From NCBI GenBank assembly GCA_011317545.1, contig WUJK01000004.1, forward strand, positions 124,001 through 188,000: a stretch of 64,000 nucleotides of DNA. The letters run 5' to 3'. Position numbers and translations under genes: made by a program. The DNA is from Coniella vitis. Lineage: Eukaryota; Ascomycota; Sordariomycetes; Diaporthales; Schizoparmaceae. Position 1 is the first letter of the stretch. Each line of letters begins with the position of its first letter. The notes under the pieces were generated by a model. It was not told where the DNA came from. It saw only the letters and a list, made by a program, of their open reading frames with translations, and ran no database searches. Positions 1 through 12,241 of this stretch are shown here, one piece after another.

Positions 1-1414
1 AAGAAATTTCCATGAAACAACTTGAGTTCATCAGAAAGTAGGTCATTCAACGTTGCGAGATTGATATCTGCACACCTCAGCCATGATTTTCCGCCACAAT
101 AGAGTTATACTGATATTGTGCTTTGAAGATCAATCAGCCCTTCTCTGACTTGGAGCTGAGACGTGGATGGTGTCCATGTTCCTCTTATTTCACGCGTCTG
201 GGATGAGTAGCAAAGATACTGGTAGCACTTCCTCATCATGGTCGCCGACTCACATAATCAATCTGCGGACCTACGAGAACTAGTCTTTCCATGAATACGA
301 AAGGTCTGAAGAATCCCCTGGCACTTGGACAGCATGATAACTCCACAAATCTCTCCTTCTGTCTTTGCGGGTGAGGAAAAAAATCATGATCAACTGCACT
401 AGGTACTATTTCTCAGTGGCCAAATTGCAGTCCGTCTGAAGGGATGACAAGACATAACAATCCCGTTTGACGCCATTCTCTAGAGAGGTCAATTTATCCA
501 GTCAATCTTATGATCATTGAGAAGACAATGGAGGATGTCAAGCAGACTGACTGAAGCGATAGCAAACTAGAACTATCTCCCTCACCTTTATCGCTCGAGC
601 GTCCTCAGCAGGGGCATGGCCATACCTGCTTTTCATCAAGACAACAAGCAACTCTCACTGCCAGAGCAAGGCGTCGAGCTCGTAAGAAGGGGCCAGGGCA
701 AAGCCTCTTCACCTGCTGATCATCACTACGGCCCCGATTGACAAGTAAGTGGCACTAAGATCATCTTGACGTATGCGGATAGTGTCGCAAGGGCTTGTTG
801 AGAAGCCCTGCGAGTCTGCATGGGACTTCATCAGACAGTTTATCGGCTCAGCGATGTCTGGCTTTGCTTGACAGCCAGTACAAGCCATCGAGGTCCGAGT
901 TTGAGCTTCGGCAAGAAATAGACAGGAGGGTGCAGTGTCCAAACAATTTTGCTGTGAAAAGTATAATCGCAGAGCCACAAACACCTTAACAGACACGACG
1001 TGCCTCAACGCTGTGGCGGTCCTGCGATATGGCGGAGCTTTGCACGTGGCCGTCTTAAACCGCGGGCGACGACCTTTGAAGTCTGCTATGAAGTGACTTT
1101 TTTTTTTTTTTTTGCTTACGAGATTACGAGAAGACGGATCGCAGCTTTTGCTTACTCATACGCACGACTCACCTGGGCGAGGATAAAATATCATTGGTAA
1201 TGAGTTGAGATCTCGGCATGATCGTTGCACCTTGTTGCACAATGGAAATGATGCAATCGGCGCCAGGAACCAAAGATTGGAACGCGATCAACGTTGGAAA
1301 GAGGGGTAAGTCCAGGAATTGTGCTGAGTCCGGAGTTACGGCTGGTGCCAATTGTAAGGCATATTAATAATGATTCACAACAGCAATTCTGATGCCATCT
1401 TGCATCAATCCGTA

Positions 1415-1448
1415 TGGCTGTACCGGGCGGGCCCTGGCTGTACCGGGC
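1415..1448. repeat. Two direct copies of TGGCTGTACCGGGC
   Basis: The 14-mer TGGCTGTACCGGGC occurs at 1415-1428 and again at 1435-1448, a 20-bp period or about two helical turns. It lies about 200 bp before the glutathione transferase start codon, so a paired regulator site is possible. That role is inference. Confidence 0.6.
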
Positions 1449-1490
1449 ACCCCGGCGCGCTAAATCCGGCTCTGCACATAATCATAGTAC

Positions 1491-1497
1491 TATAAAG
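1491..1497 (+). promoter_or_regulatory. TATA-like element before the glutathione transferase gene
   Basis: TATAAAG lies 144 nt upstream of the ATG at 1641. The spacing is reasonable for a fungal core promoter with a short 5' leader. Confidence 0.45.
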
Positions 1498-1640
1498 AAG
1501 CCGTGCCCGGTCTCCGTTCTCCGGGCCTTTTCCACGTCCTCAACCCTCACTTATATACAGTTCTATATCCCTAAGCCCAAGACCAGCCACGCATCCCAAA
1601 CGTGCAATACTTTAGCAGGATCAAAGCCTTCTCATCCAAA

Positions 1641-2732
1641 ATGAGCGCCAGCATCAAGCTTTACACCAACCACGGATGCCCTTGTAAGCCAACATCTCGC
1701 CCTCAATGACCTGTATGCGCAACTTCGTATGACAGGATTCAGCAAAGCCGAGTATCGTACACTGACCGGCGGCACAGGGGCACACAGGTATGCTTGGGGC
1801 AATGTTTGGGTCATCCCGTATAGGGACCGGGTCATCGGACCCATGAAGTGGCTCCCGAACTGATTTTGCTTCGGCTGTTCAGGGCACACATTACCCTCGC
1901 CGAGCTAGGCATCCCCTACGATGAGGTGAGAAGGAACAGACAAGTGCAACCAGCGGAGGAACTTGCGCGACATTGATATGCAGACTGGGCTCTTTGCTCA
2001 AACTAACGCACGCACCTTGACCAGGAAATCATCGATCTCAGCAAGCCTCGCACGCCAGAATACCTCGCCGTCAACCCACGCGGGCTGGTTCCCTCGCTGA
2101 GTTACAATGGCGAGATCATTACGGAGTCGGCTATAGTGGCTCAGTTCCTAGCCGACACATACCCGGACCGCGCCGCTCTGGTCCCGCCGACAACGGATCC
2201 CAAGGGCCCGCTCGTGCGCGCCCGCATCGCCTTTTTTGTTGACACGTGGTTTTCCAAGGTCAATGGATTCTACATCAAGACGCTTGGCGCAAATTCCGAG
2301 GACGAGGCGGCTGCGCTGAGTGAAGAGTGGGTGGCGGCTATCAAGAAGGAGATTGAGCCGCTGCTGGAGAGCGCCAGCCCTTTCTTTGGAGGCAGTGAGA
2401 AGTTGACCCTGGCCGAGGTGAGTGGGAAAATGGAGTTGCCAGCAGCTCCCGTCTGACGGCTACCATCACGGGCCCGAAAGTGATGTGGACCAGCTTTTGG
2501 CGCTAATCCATGATGCGTGTAGGTTCTGGTCGGCCCGTTTGTTCTCCGTCTGCGGACTTTTGCAAGACGCGGCCTGCTTCCAGCCAAGCTCAGCGAAACG
2601 CTGGCTGAGAAGACGCCCGTCTTTTACAAGTGGTCTGAAGCAGTGATTGCGTCTCCGAGCGTCACTAAGATCTTCAATGAGGATGCGGTGGTTGCCAGGA
2701 CCAAGGAGAGACTTGCCAAGGCGAAGGCTTAA
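1641..2732 (+). CDS. Glutathione S-transferase family protein (5 exons, one of 10 nt)
   Basis: Cytosolic glutathione transferase-like protein of 232 aa, expected to conjugate or reduce electrophiles with glutathione. Exons: 1641-1683, 1778-1787, 1883-1925, 2025-2417 and 2523-2732, all GT-AG, and the phases add up exactly. The N-terminal thioredoxin fold carries CPWAHR at residues 13-18, a Cys-Pro-Trp active-site motif like that of omega-type and fungal dehalogenase-like enzymes. It is followed by the expected AHITLAELGIPYDE and by NPRGLVPSL and ESAIVAQFLADTYP, typical of the glutathione-binding half. The C-terminal helical domain includes FFGGSEKLTLAE. The ATG gives the normal family start with a lysine and tyrosine in the first strand. 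The 10-nt second exon supplies W-A-H and part of R. It converges on the SUR7/PalI gene, and a TATA-like element lies 144 nt upstream. Confidence 0.9.
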
Positions 2733-3039
2733 GACAAAGAGCCTGGCTCTAATGATTGACAAGCGTGAGGTATCATGACGAGGCATGACGAGATGGGACA
2801 TTGCAATTTGTTGATTCTGTGCTGGATTTCCCGTATGGTATCTAAAACATGAGCCTCATTGCAAACTTCAAGCAGCGGTAATACCGAGAGTGACTGTCCA
2901 ATTTAGGCGTACGCTTTTTTGTTCCGACGAGAGCGCCAGTCTCCCGTCCTCCGAAACACGGTAAACACATCTTACATGAGCCCAGCCCACAGGACTGGAC
3001 AAACAAAGGAAATCTGAAAGAGTCGCGATACACTACCCT
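2733..3039. other. Short convergent 3' intergenic region
   Basis: A 307-nt gap between the stops of two converging genes. It presumably holds both 3' UTRs. I see no other feature. Confidence 0.5.
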
Positions 3040-4241
3040 CTAATAACTTCGGATCATTCGATCTGGGCTGCTAGACTCAATCGAGTACTTTGCCTCCCTG
3101 TTCTTCGCAGCCCGCGTCCTCTTGCGCAGACGAATGTCAACAACTAGCAGCCACACCCAGTACGCTGTCGCAATGGTGATAAGTGCAAAAGCGGCCCAAC
3201 TCAAGCCCTCGAACTTCTTTCCAATCGAGACGTGCAAGCCAATGTCGTCGGCGTTCTCGCTGTGTATCTTCTTGACTGCCTCATTGGCGCCAATGGTGTA
3301 CATGAGACTGCCTACCAAGAGGAAAAGGAAGCCCAGTCCTGCACACACCAAGTTGGTAATCACAATCAGGCGGCCGTGGTTTGGAAGCAGGACGAGAGCT
3401 GCCGCTGCGCCCAGCATAGAAAGACCGGTAAATATGGCGCTGATGATGTAGAGCGCGGCGAGGGCCTCAAATACCTCTGGAAGCTTGCCCAGTTTCTCTT
3501 CGAGCTTACTGGTGAACCCGAGGTCCGATAGACTGACGTTGAAAGGTCCGACACTGAGTTGCTTGTTGAGCAGGTTGGAAATGTCCATGGCCGCTGATGA
3601 GGAGAAAGGTTAACATTGAGACAACACAAAACAACGTTCCGAGAATAAGGTGCTTGATTCCCCTGGAGCAGCACTTACAGAAATCCATAGGCCTATGCAA
3701 AAACACTGGGTCAGCAATTCTGGTCTTGTGGGTATGGGGATATGGGTGGCGCAAAAGATGCTTACTTGGTGCACGATGTGACGTTGAGCCGAGCATTCTC
3801 CGCAGTGGCATTCGGAGCATAGTTGCCCTGGCAAAGGTCAAGAACATGAACCGAGTAAAACTGTTCGATTCCAAGTTCGCTCGCCAATTCGTCCGCCACG
3901 TCGTTGCCAACGTCGTTGAGGATACTGGCTGCTTCACTCTCGATAGACCCAATGACTGCAGTCGCCGAAGCCTCGAGAGAAGAGAACATGCCTCCTATGT
4001 CACCCAATAAGCCCTTGCTGGTGGTGCTGGTTGGAGTTGGGGTGGTAGTGGTGGATGCGGCTGTGGTGGTGCTTCCCTTGGCAAGGTTGGCGAGGTAATT
4101 GTGGCCCAGTGTTGAAGTGTTGAACATGACAACGTGGTAATCCTCCATGAATCCTTTCTGCTGGCCGGCGAGGAGAGCCAGTAGGGTGAGCACGAAGCTC
4201 ACCAACGAGACAACAAGAGGGATAGCGGCGGTGAGCTTCAT
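3040..4241 (-). CDS. SUR7/PalI (Rim9-like) family membrane protein (3 exons, one of 14 nt)
   Basis: Predicted plasma-membrane protein of 347 aa in the SUR7/PalI family, whose members act in eisosome domains or ambient-pH signalling. Exons on the minus strand: 4241-3766, 3692-3679 (14 nt) and 3593-3040, with consistent phases. The start at 4241 gives MKLTAAIPLVVSLVSFVLTLL, a first membrane segment or signal anchor right at the N-terminus. It is preferred over an in-frame ATG 32 codons upstream. A long extracellular part follows, with a Thr/Ser/Pro tract, N-glycosylation sequons and two cysteines near the end of exon 1 (DLCQG, TSCTK). Three more membrane segments sit in exon 3 before a basic tail. 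Four membrane segments with a large first loop is the SUR7/PalI layout. Which member of the family this is cannot be told from sequence alone. Confidence 0.87.
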
Positions 4242-6163
4242 TGTGAATACATGCAATGAAAGTCCGGTGATTGCAACAAGACGCTTAGTCCGTGGGTGGT
4301 AGGTGAGGAATGAGTCCAGCTCAATCAAACTTGACACGACAACTCAAAGGAAAACAGGAAGAACAGAAGAAGGCTTTTGAGTGTGCACTGGCAGAGAGGC
4401 GAGGAATGGAGACTTGGCTGAAACCGGGAATGGTGTTGTTGACAGGCGTCACTGGCCGGGGTGGAACCAACCTTTTCAAGGGCGAGGATAGCACGGGTCA
4501 ATTCGCAGAAAAAGGAAGATAATCAGCACTTGGGAATACTCTTGCGTGGAATCTGGGTCTCCCAGTTGTCCAAAAGGGTTGTCTTAAGTGGCGCAGCTAT
4601 GCAGCTTTGCAGACTCGCACGAATTACATTGGTATCGCAGCGGGAGGTTCTGGGGCAAGATCAGCTTTGGCTGCTGTTCAGTCTTCTTGGGGGTCGGATC
4701 GTTGGGCCGCCGGGAAACCTGGCTCGTGGGTGTCCACCACGGAGGCAGATCCCACCGCAAGCCCGTGTTTGAGTCGAGGTTCCAGCCTGGGCAGCCAATA
4801 ACAACGCAAGCAGAAGCGACGGGGGGTTGGTGAAGGGTGCGTCATCTTATTCAAGACGGCCCAGAGAGGCAGGTTGTCAAATTCGGCACTGACAACAAAG
4901 CCTCGACAGGCTGGCACGTACAGAATCAGACGTCGTATCTACAATGTAGATAGCTTGACAGGAGGATCGCATGGACAGCGAGTGGCGGTTGCTCTACCTC
5001 CAGCATTTTGATTGTATGGCTGGATTCGACGACGGGCGACGCGCCGTCTCACATCTGTAGCCACGTTCTTGGATCAATCTGGCCAACTGGGCGTGCTTGT
5101 AGGCTGGGCTGGCTGGCATTGTATGTAAACAGCGACCACTCCCCAGGCTGCTGGCTGGCCACCACTAGATGGCAGGATGATGACAGGAGCCCTGTTTATC
5201 TCGGGAAACAATGAAATGGATCTTCAGGGCCCACTGGGGGCGCCAAAGGCACGCGGGACCCTTTGCGGGTCTTGATCGGCGCTAATCTCGACCGTCCCCG
5301 ACCTCAATGTCGCCTTGGATCCCTAGTTCTCAGGCTGTCAAGCCCCTGTGGTATTGTTTCGAACACACTGCTGCCATGCTGACAGAGCCCAGAAGCGGTA
5401 GGGCAGTGGTGTCTTGGCTTGGCGGAAACCGGCACAGCGGCAGGACTGATGGTGGGATGCTCATTCGGACAAAAAACGCGGGTAGTAAGGATTGGAAACG
5501 GCCCCTGATGCGGCCTGGAACTGTGTATAATAGACACGCGAGGCCAACCCGAGCAACCCCGAGTAGAACGTGGCTATTTTCCTGGGATCTCGCCAGCAAA
5601 TATCGCCTGGCTATATCAACGCGCTAGCTATAATCAGTCTCGGGCGTCCGTTTCGAGTGCACCATTTGTCGGTGGGCATGGTCAACACCTCCATCTTCTC
5701 GCCGAGATCCAAGCGTGGGACGCTAGATCAGCACACACTTGAATTGCGTTAAGAGAATGGGCTAGATTTGAATCTGACGGTATCGTCTATGAAGTTAATG
5801 GCAAAGTGGATCTTTGATTTGAGAATAGCTTCTACTATGTACATGGCGGTACGCTAGGGAGCAGCAAGCTTGAAGGAGCTGACCCGCGGGGATGGGTTAG
5901 GGCTCATTGCAGCGCGATGACATCAGAGGTGACAGGAGGTCCAGGGAACCCCAGTGGCAATTGACCCCCTGGAGCCGCACAGACTCTGGAAGCTCAACAC
6001 CAACGAACTGACGCGCCACTGACTGCCCTGTCACGACACCACCACAGCGCCCTTTTGCCACCGCGTCGCTCCATCCAGGCCACTACAGGCCATCTGCAAC
6101 CACTTTGCGTACTGCAAACAAGTTTTGTCGACAACGGCAAACGACTCGAACGCATTGCAGACC
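4242..6163. other. Intergenic between two divergent genes, no gene recognised
   Basis: About 1.9 kb between the SUR7/PalI start and the SWIM/RING start, so it holds both promoters. No frame in it resembles a protein. One copy of the recurring motif TACTATGTAC lies at 5833-5842. Confidence 0.55.
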
Positions 6164-7196
6164 ATGGGTTCCAACTATTACTGGAATGCGTCACGCGGCG
6201 CATATGCGGCTGGGTACAAGCGCAGAGCCCACCCCGCCGCAAGCACCACGCACGGCGTGCAAAAGTCCCAGGCCAGCCCGAAATCGGGCCCCAAAGCAAA
6301 GATCATCGACGCCAATGCTGTCGCTACGGGCGAGAAGCGCTTGCGACGGTATGCACTGTCCCTTTTCCGCGATTGGCAGCCCTCTACTTTTGTTGAAGGG
6401 CGCGCTTCTCTCCAGCGGCGGACTAACAAAGTGGTCCTGGTTGTTTTGGGTGGTCAGATACCGCGATAAAGAGCCAGCGTCTTTTGCGCCCATCCTCGAA
6501 CGTGCGACTACTCAGCGCTTCTACGTCCTCTCCCAAACCCACTGCGGTACCGACGAGTGTCCCGAGTTGTTCATACAAGTCTCTGGTAGCACCGGCAACG
6601 TCTACAATGTCTGCATCGCGCAGCAGCCCAGCTGCGATTGTCCTCACGCCCTTGCTGGAAACCAGTGCAAACACGTCGTTTTCGTCCTCCAGAAGGTCCT
6701 GCGCGCCAAACACCACTATGTTTACCAGCTGGCCCTGCTCAGCACCGAGCTGGTGGAAATAATGGCCAAGGCACGAAAAACCGCCGACCTTCCCTCGCAG
6801 GACAAGAACAAAACAGACCAAGACGGGCGCAAAACTGTGGAGGGCGATTGCCCCATCTGCTTTGACGAAATGGATACGTGTCGCAGCAGCGAGCCGCTGG
6901 TCTGGTGTCGCGCAGCTTGCGGACAAAATATACATCGTCGCTGCATGGAGGTCTGGGCTGCCACCAAGCGCCAGGCTGGTGGTAACGGGGTACAGGTCCC
7001 TTGTCCGTACTGTCGCACGCCCTGGGCCGATGCAGATAGCGCCAACAAGAAGGTCGACCTTGGTCGCGCAACGCTGACCAAAGACGGTTACCAGAACGTT
7101 GCTGACCAGGTGGGTGTCAGCACGCAACGGGACCACTCCACATACAGCCGCTGGTGGTCCGGACACCCGGGGTATTACGGCAGTCGGTATAGGTGA
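6164..7196 (+). CDS. SWIM and RING zinc-finger protein, probable E3 ubiquitin ligase
   Basis: Protein of 307 aa in two exons, 6164-6348 and 6458-7196. The intron joins EKRLRR to YRDKEPASF, and the overlapping 363-aa unspliced frame is rejected. The start has a good context (ACCATGGG) and gives MGSNYYWNA. A SWIM zinc finger is clear at residues 121-134 (CDCPHALAGNQCKH, CxCx8CxH). Next comes a RING-type finger at about 193-247, starting CPICFDEM and ending CPYC. A Cys/His-rich middle (WCRAACGQNIHRRC) supplies the remaining ligands. The SWIM plus RING order is that of MEX/ZSWIM2-type E3 ligases, and fungal homologues are mostly uncharacterised. The substrate is unknown. It converges with the phosphoesterase gene about 0.9 kb downstream. 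Confidence 0.88.
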
Positions 7197-8114
7197 TATA
7201 TTGAACTATTGCTCTGACTTGATGATTATTTGTTGTTTTAGATTCATGCATTGCGTCAATGACAGGTGTGTTTGTGCGTTTGGCGCTATGGAGTGGTGAC
7301 GGGAGTTAGCGAGCGTCGCAAGGTCTTGGTCTCTGTCTCTTTGGGAGGACCTGATGTTTGCGAAGGCACTCTAACAGTTCTGTTGATTCTGTGTGGCCAT
7401 ACCATAATCTCTAGTTGGCTTCAGCAGAAATGCTTCTCATCGATACTGGATATAAAACGAGTTGTGTGGTTTCTATTCGACGAGCTCTAATGGGTTACTA
7501 CCAGAGTCAGCTTGCTCGAGATCAGCTACAAATGTTCAGTGCCGCTTGTCGGAGCAGTACAATGAATGGTTTGAACGGGCAGCCGCCATCAGTCGGCCGC
7601 AGTGCGATAGTCTTGCGCGCGTTGACAGTAACTAACCAGCAGGCAATTTGTGGCTGTTCACGCCTGTCTAACAAGATCAGTCCCAGGTTCTCTGGCACCG
7701 TCCTAGGTTCGTGATTTGCTCGCTGTTGTGTTATGCGGTGGACTTGCTCTTGTTACTACTCTATAGTTACAAGTCCCCTTTGAATTAATCCACTCGCCAA
7801 TCCGAGTCCAACCCTCATTATGTGTTGTTGCATCTGTGCTGGTTGTCATCCACCACGGGCTGTCGTGCTGACATAATACAGTCCACGACCGGATAAACCT
7901 TTTCCCGGAAGCCAACGTCAACCCTTCAGCGCGTCAAAAGAATATTCAATGATAGAGCACTGATAGTATTATACACTCAAGGGGTTTTCTTTCTTCTCAA
8001 GTACTTTATAAGATGGTGGTTGAAAAGAGTGACTCTGGGTGAGCCGGTGTTGATTTGGCCTGCATACCTGGCGGTTCTACAGTGTGCCATCTTTCTGGTT
8101 GGTACTCTGACCGT
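7197..8114. other. Convergent 3' intergenic region, nothing recognised
   Basis: Lies between the stops of the SWIM/RING gene and the phosphoesterase gene. No frame has domain similarity that I recognise. Confidence 0.5.
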
Positions 8115-10055
8115 CTACCACACAACAGGTTCAGGCAGAATCGACGGACTGCTATTCTCGCTGCGAATCTCGTCCAAGATCAGATGCTCAAACGTCGACG
8201 AGTACTCGACCCGCGGCGTGAGCTTCTCGAGATCCCACAACTCGGAGAGGAAATTGAGAATGCTCGTGTGCGTGTACTCGCCGCCGAAGTTCTGGCCCTT
8301 GTTCTCCACGAGCCCCTTGCCCACCCACGGCGAAATTACCACTGTGGGCACGCGGATACCCAGCCGGTCGAAGTTGAAGGTGATGTTCTTGCCGTCTTGG
8401 GCTGTTTCGGTGTAGGTGAGGTTGTCACCGGCTGGCACACCCACGGGTGGCGGCACGTGGTCTGAGAACCCTCCGTGTTCATCAAACGATAGAACAAAGA
8501 GCGTTGTGTTCCATTGGGGTGAGTTCCGGACAGCCTCGTAAATGCCCTTGATGAAGGTCTCGCCCAGGTTGATCGGGGAGGGCGGATGGAAGGACTGATA
8601 GCTACAGCACTCTGGATTGATATAGGTGAAAGCTGGAAGGGCACCAGCATCAGCATCCTCGTAAAACTTCTGTAGAGGCTTGATATTGGTTATGTTGGCG
8701 CCGCTGGAGGCAGTCCACTGGATGAATGTCAGCCACAAACTTTGAGCATCCGGTCCAGTCGAAATGAGAGACACATACCTCATAGAACGCTGCGTCTGGG
8801 TTGAAACCGAGCCTAATCAGTGACAGCGATGTCAGCCTCCATATATCTTGGTTTCATCAGCAAGAGTCCATTGTACGTTGTATGACATACCCTGGCCCGG
8901 TCGTGCTGTTCTGATAGTTGGTCCATGTGATGTTGTTCTCACTCAACAACTGGAAAATGCTCTTCTGGGGCAGACCGTAGACATCTGTGGGATTTGGAAG
9001 TCAGCCCATTGGAGCTGATCACTCTCTCGTTCACTCCACCCTCCCTTTCATGGGTATTTGGGATACACACCAAACGCTTCATCATTTTCCCCGTGACCAG
9101 CAGACGTTCCGCTTGTAATGTAGGCTCTGTTGGGATTCGTCGGTCCTTTTGGAGGAAGTTGTCAGTTGAGCGACAAGTCCACTACACGGGTAGCCCTGAA
9201 GGCATGGCCTAACGAAGGACGCGAGAAATTGGACGTACCAGGGACTGTCAATCGCAAGAATGATGTTAATCAAAAAGGTCAGCCATAGAAATCCTTGTCA
9301 AAACTTACCCGCGGCGAACCACCTATCAAACAAGACGAAGTTCTCTGCGATTGAGTTAAATACGGGGATATGTTCCGGAGGCTGTTCACATGGACGTCAT
9401 GGTCAGAGGACTGTTAGATGCCGGGATCGACGTGCTGGACTTACGTAGTAGTTGATGACTTCGGCGGCTCGTGTTTTGTTCACGGTATCAAAAGTCACTG
9501 ACTGCTCAGTGACGAAGCCACGCATGTTTTGGTACTTCCAACTGGGCGACGATGCTACAAGGGCCTCATCTGGGTGATACGTGCTGAAGAGCTGCATGTT
9601 TCCGCCACTGATACTATGATTGGGATCGTCATGCGCCACATCGTTGGCCAAAGGCCCAGAACAAATGTCAGCCTTTTCAGCCGGGTTCGAAGCATTCAAG
9701 CTATTGCAGTAACTGGTAGACCGTTAGCCCAAGATCAGATTGGATGGGGTAGGTTTGGGCTTTATGCATACTTGTGGTGCAATAAGCCATCAATACTACT
9801 GTTGTACGCAAGACCACCAGCAAAGGTGTCGAAACTGCGGTTTCTAGAAGCGCAGGGGCATTAGAACTATTTTTTTTTTTTGTTTTCGGCAGAAGAGATT
9901 GTGCAATTCGTTTGCTCTTACTCTTGGATGAGAACAACCACATTCGTGATCTTCGTCCGCCAGTCACTCTGCGATGTATGCGTCTCAATCTTGTTGGCAG
10001 GAACGGCGAGGGCCAACCCTGGCAGGGCGGCGAGGATCAAGGCAAGAGTCTCCAT
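8115..10055 (-). CDS. Secreted phosphoesterase family protein, phospholipase C / acid phosphatase type (9 exons)
   Basis: Protein of 452 aa in the PF04185 phosphoesterase family (non-specific phospholipase C and fungal acid phosphatase). It should hydrolyse phosphate esters outside the cell or in the vacuole. Exons on the minus strand: 10055-9922, 9843-9772, 9712-9445, 9381-9309, 9244-9239, 9145-9071, 8984-8891, 8812-8779 and 8717-8115. Phases are consistent throughout. Residues 1-18 (METLALILAALPGLALA) are a signal peptide. The catalytic nucleophile motif of the family follows as QENRSFDTF (residues 44-52). Further family blocks are FDRWFA, VPGPTNPNR, TSGTSAGH, INPECCSYQ, the FDEHGGFSDHVPPP metal site and GIRVPTVVISPWV. 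Exon 5 is only 6 nt and supplies V-P-G together with the flanking bases. A TATA-like element sits about 110 nt upstream. Confidence 0.92.
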
Positions 10056-12241
10056 TTCGGTGTCGTGAAGAGGAATTACCCTGGGAAGCCTCTACAGAAA
10101 CAAAGAGGGACACGACATGGAAACTCTGGTGGCTTCAAGGCCGGGATGATGCGCAGAAATCCTTATATAGCAACTTCCAGCCCATATGTGAGTGTATATC
10201 GTACCCTTACATGGATCAGTAGCATCGAGCAAAGATCTGCACCAGGAGATGCTGTGGATATCTCAACGTTTTCGGTCCTTTGCCTCTTGATGTTACCCTG
10301 CATCTTGACAAACGTTTGCCCGCTGTGTGTCCGGCAAAGGTGTCTGCGGAGCAGACCGCCACTTTTCAACAAGATCCTCAAATGCCAAACATCTGTGGAC
10401 GAATGCTGTTCCACGTGCGCTCGTGGGACCATGAGTCTGGCTAGCGAGCTAGATGGGCCTTCCTGGTGCCAGCGGGGTAGGTTTGCCAGGAGACTGGGAA
10501 GGGGATTTCCTGATCGTGTGTGGCTCCTCAGACATACTATGTACAACAGAACGAATTGCATATCTCAGCTTGGTCTGACAACTGCGAGTACTATGATATA
10601 GACAGACTGTTCTGCGCTGAATGCCGGCATACTTCCATAGCCCAGACGGTAGCCGAGCACTCTTCACGAAGTACAGAGTACTAAACCAAAGCGAGCGTCT
10701 TGCATACCATGTACATCTTTTTGCGTAGCAACACCGCAAGCCCAAACATATTGCTCACAGACACGTTGCATCTTGATGGTCGAGGATGGAGCTACAGCCG
10801 AGCATCTCACCGGCCCAGCTGCCCGAGTAATCCAAAGCGGAGCCGTGATGCGGCACATGGGCGCGCGGGAAACGCTCAGTGGACGGCACGCGGAACGCAC
10901 GCAATGCACGACTCCACTAGCTCATGCGCTGTAGGTCCACCGAGAAGAAGCCTGGACCGCCGGACCTACAGCAGCGCAATCCAAAGAGGGCAGGTCTCTC
11001 GACATTGGGATATATGATCGAGTATACAGAATGTCGATCGAGTACCATGTACTTAAGTACATAGGACTGGTTAATCTCCTGGTAGGGGTAAAAATAAGCC
11101 TGGTTCTTTTCTAGCAGACTTGCATGATTGTGCATTCAGAAACTTCCATACACGTGCCGATTAGGATCAAGATCAGTGGCGGTATCTGCGGAATAGATCA
11201 TGGCAATGGCTATCACGGCATGGCGCTACCCAATATGCCCTGGCGGTGGTTGAAGCATGGACTCTGGGGATGCACTTACTATGTTGAGGATTGAACTCGG
11301 CTGTGAAAATACTTGGTGATCCAGCACTTTGGAAGGACATTATTTATATTTGTCCAGCAAATGATTTCTAAACATTGGACGATCATAGTAAATGTAGGCA
11401 GCCGTTTCCATGCCACCATGCCACCCCCTTTTAGGCTGTGCATGTTTACAAGGCTGAAATTTGATCTTCCGCCTCGCAGCTCGTTTGGTAACATTGCCGT
11501 ACTGTGCCGTTTCTGCGCAGGTAAGGTTGTACACGTGCAGGGCACAGAAACGAACAAATGAAGTTCATATTGCTGCTCTAACTTTGCATTTATAGTCTGT
11601 ATACACGTTAGATAGAAAATACAAACTGTAAAGGGGTATACACAAGGATCCCAGACTCACATACTGCTGATAACCAATTTACTCCTCTATTCCACCTGTA
11701 CTTCGACTCAGTCAAGTAACAAAATTTCGTTCCAAGGTCACTATCGAACATTCTCCCGCAGTATCGTAGGATGTTCACATTCAATACTGCTTAGTGGTGC
11801 TGAATGATCGCGAGATTGTGAGTACAATGCTCCCGCCTCCTTCTCAATTGAGGCTATAATGAACGCCACATACGTCTATTGTTGGATGGATCTCACATGC
11901 ACTTAGGTAAGTGAGGCAAAGCCTCAAAGTTATCATATACTCTGTATTGAGAGAAGAGTTCCGTGCGAAGGAAAGAAGAGAAGAAGGAGGGAGCTTATAA
12001 GCTGGTCCAACCTGTCCCTGACGAGCTAAACACCTTGCCCAGTGCATCTATTACTATAGCGTTAGATGTTATTCCAGTCTCTTTGCTCCCGGAATCCTGC
12101 CTATCTATGACTCGCCAGTTACCCCCGGGATGGTACATCCAGATTCGAGGTACTTTGCTCTGCCGCTTGCGCACTCAGCTAGACTTCTGACTGTACACCC
12201 ACATATATACTTTCCATTCCATTGATGAGATGTGCATTTTG
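10056..12241. other. Intergenic, relatively AT-rich, no gene recognised
   Basis: About 2.2 kb between the phosphoesterase start and the stop of the ankyrin/subtilase gene. Apart from the promoter element near 10.16 kb and one TACTATGTAC copy at 10535-10544, I see no structure. Short frames here show no domains. Confidence 0.5.
10162..10170 (-). promoter_or_regulatory. TATA-like element before the phosphoesterase gene
   Basis: On the minus strand the sequence reads CTATATAAGG, about 110 nt upstream of the start codon at 10055. It fits a core promoter. Confidence 0.5.

Larger units (their letters stand above)
1..1640. other. Intergenic, no gene recognised
   Basis: No open frame here has coding character or a recognisable domain. 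The stretch holds a 16-nt T run at 1098-1113 and, just before the glutathione transferase gene, a 14-nt direct repeat (1415-1448) and a TATA-like element (1491-1497). An exon of a gene lying mostly to the left cannot be excluded. Confidence 0.5.

Noticed and set aside
6105..7196. Continuous 363-codon frame through the SWIM/RING gene
   Set aside because: The N-terminal 118 residues are unlike protein; splicing 6349-6457 gives the conserved EKRLRR-YRDK join and a better start.
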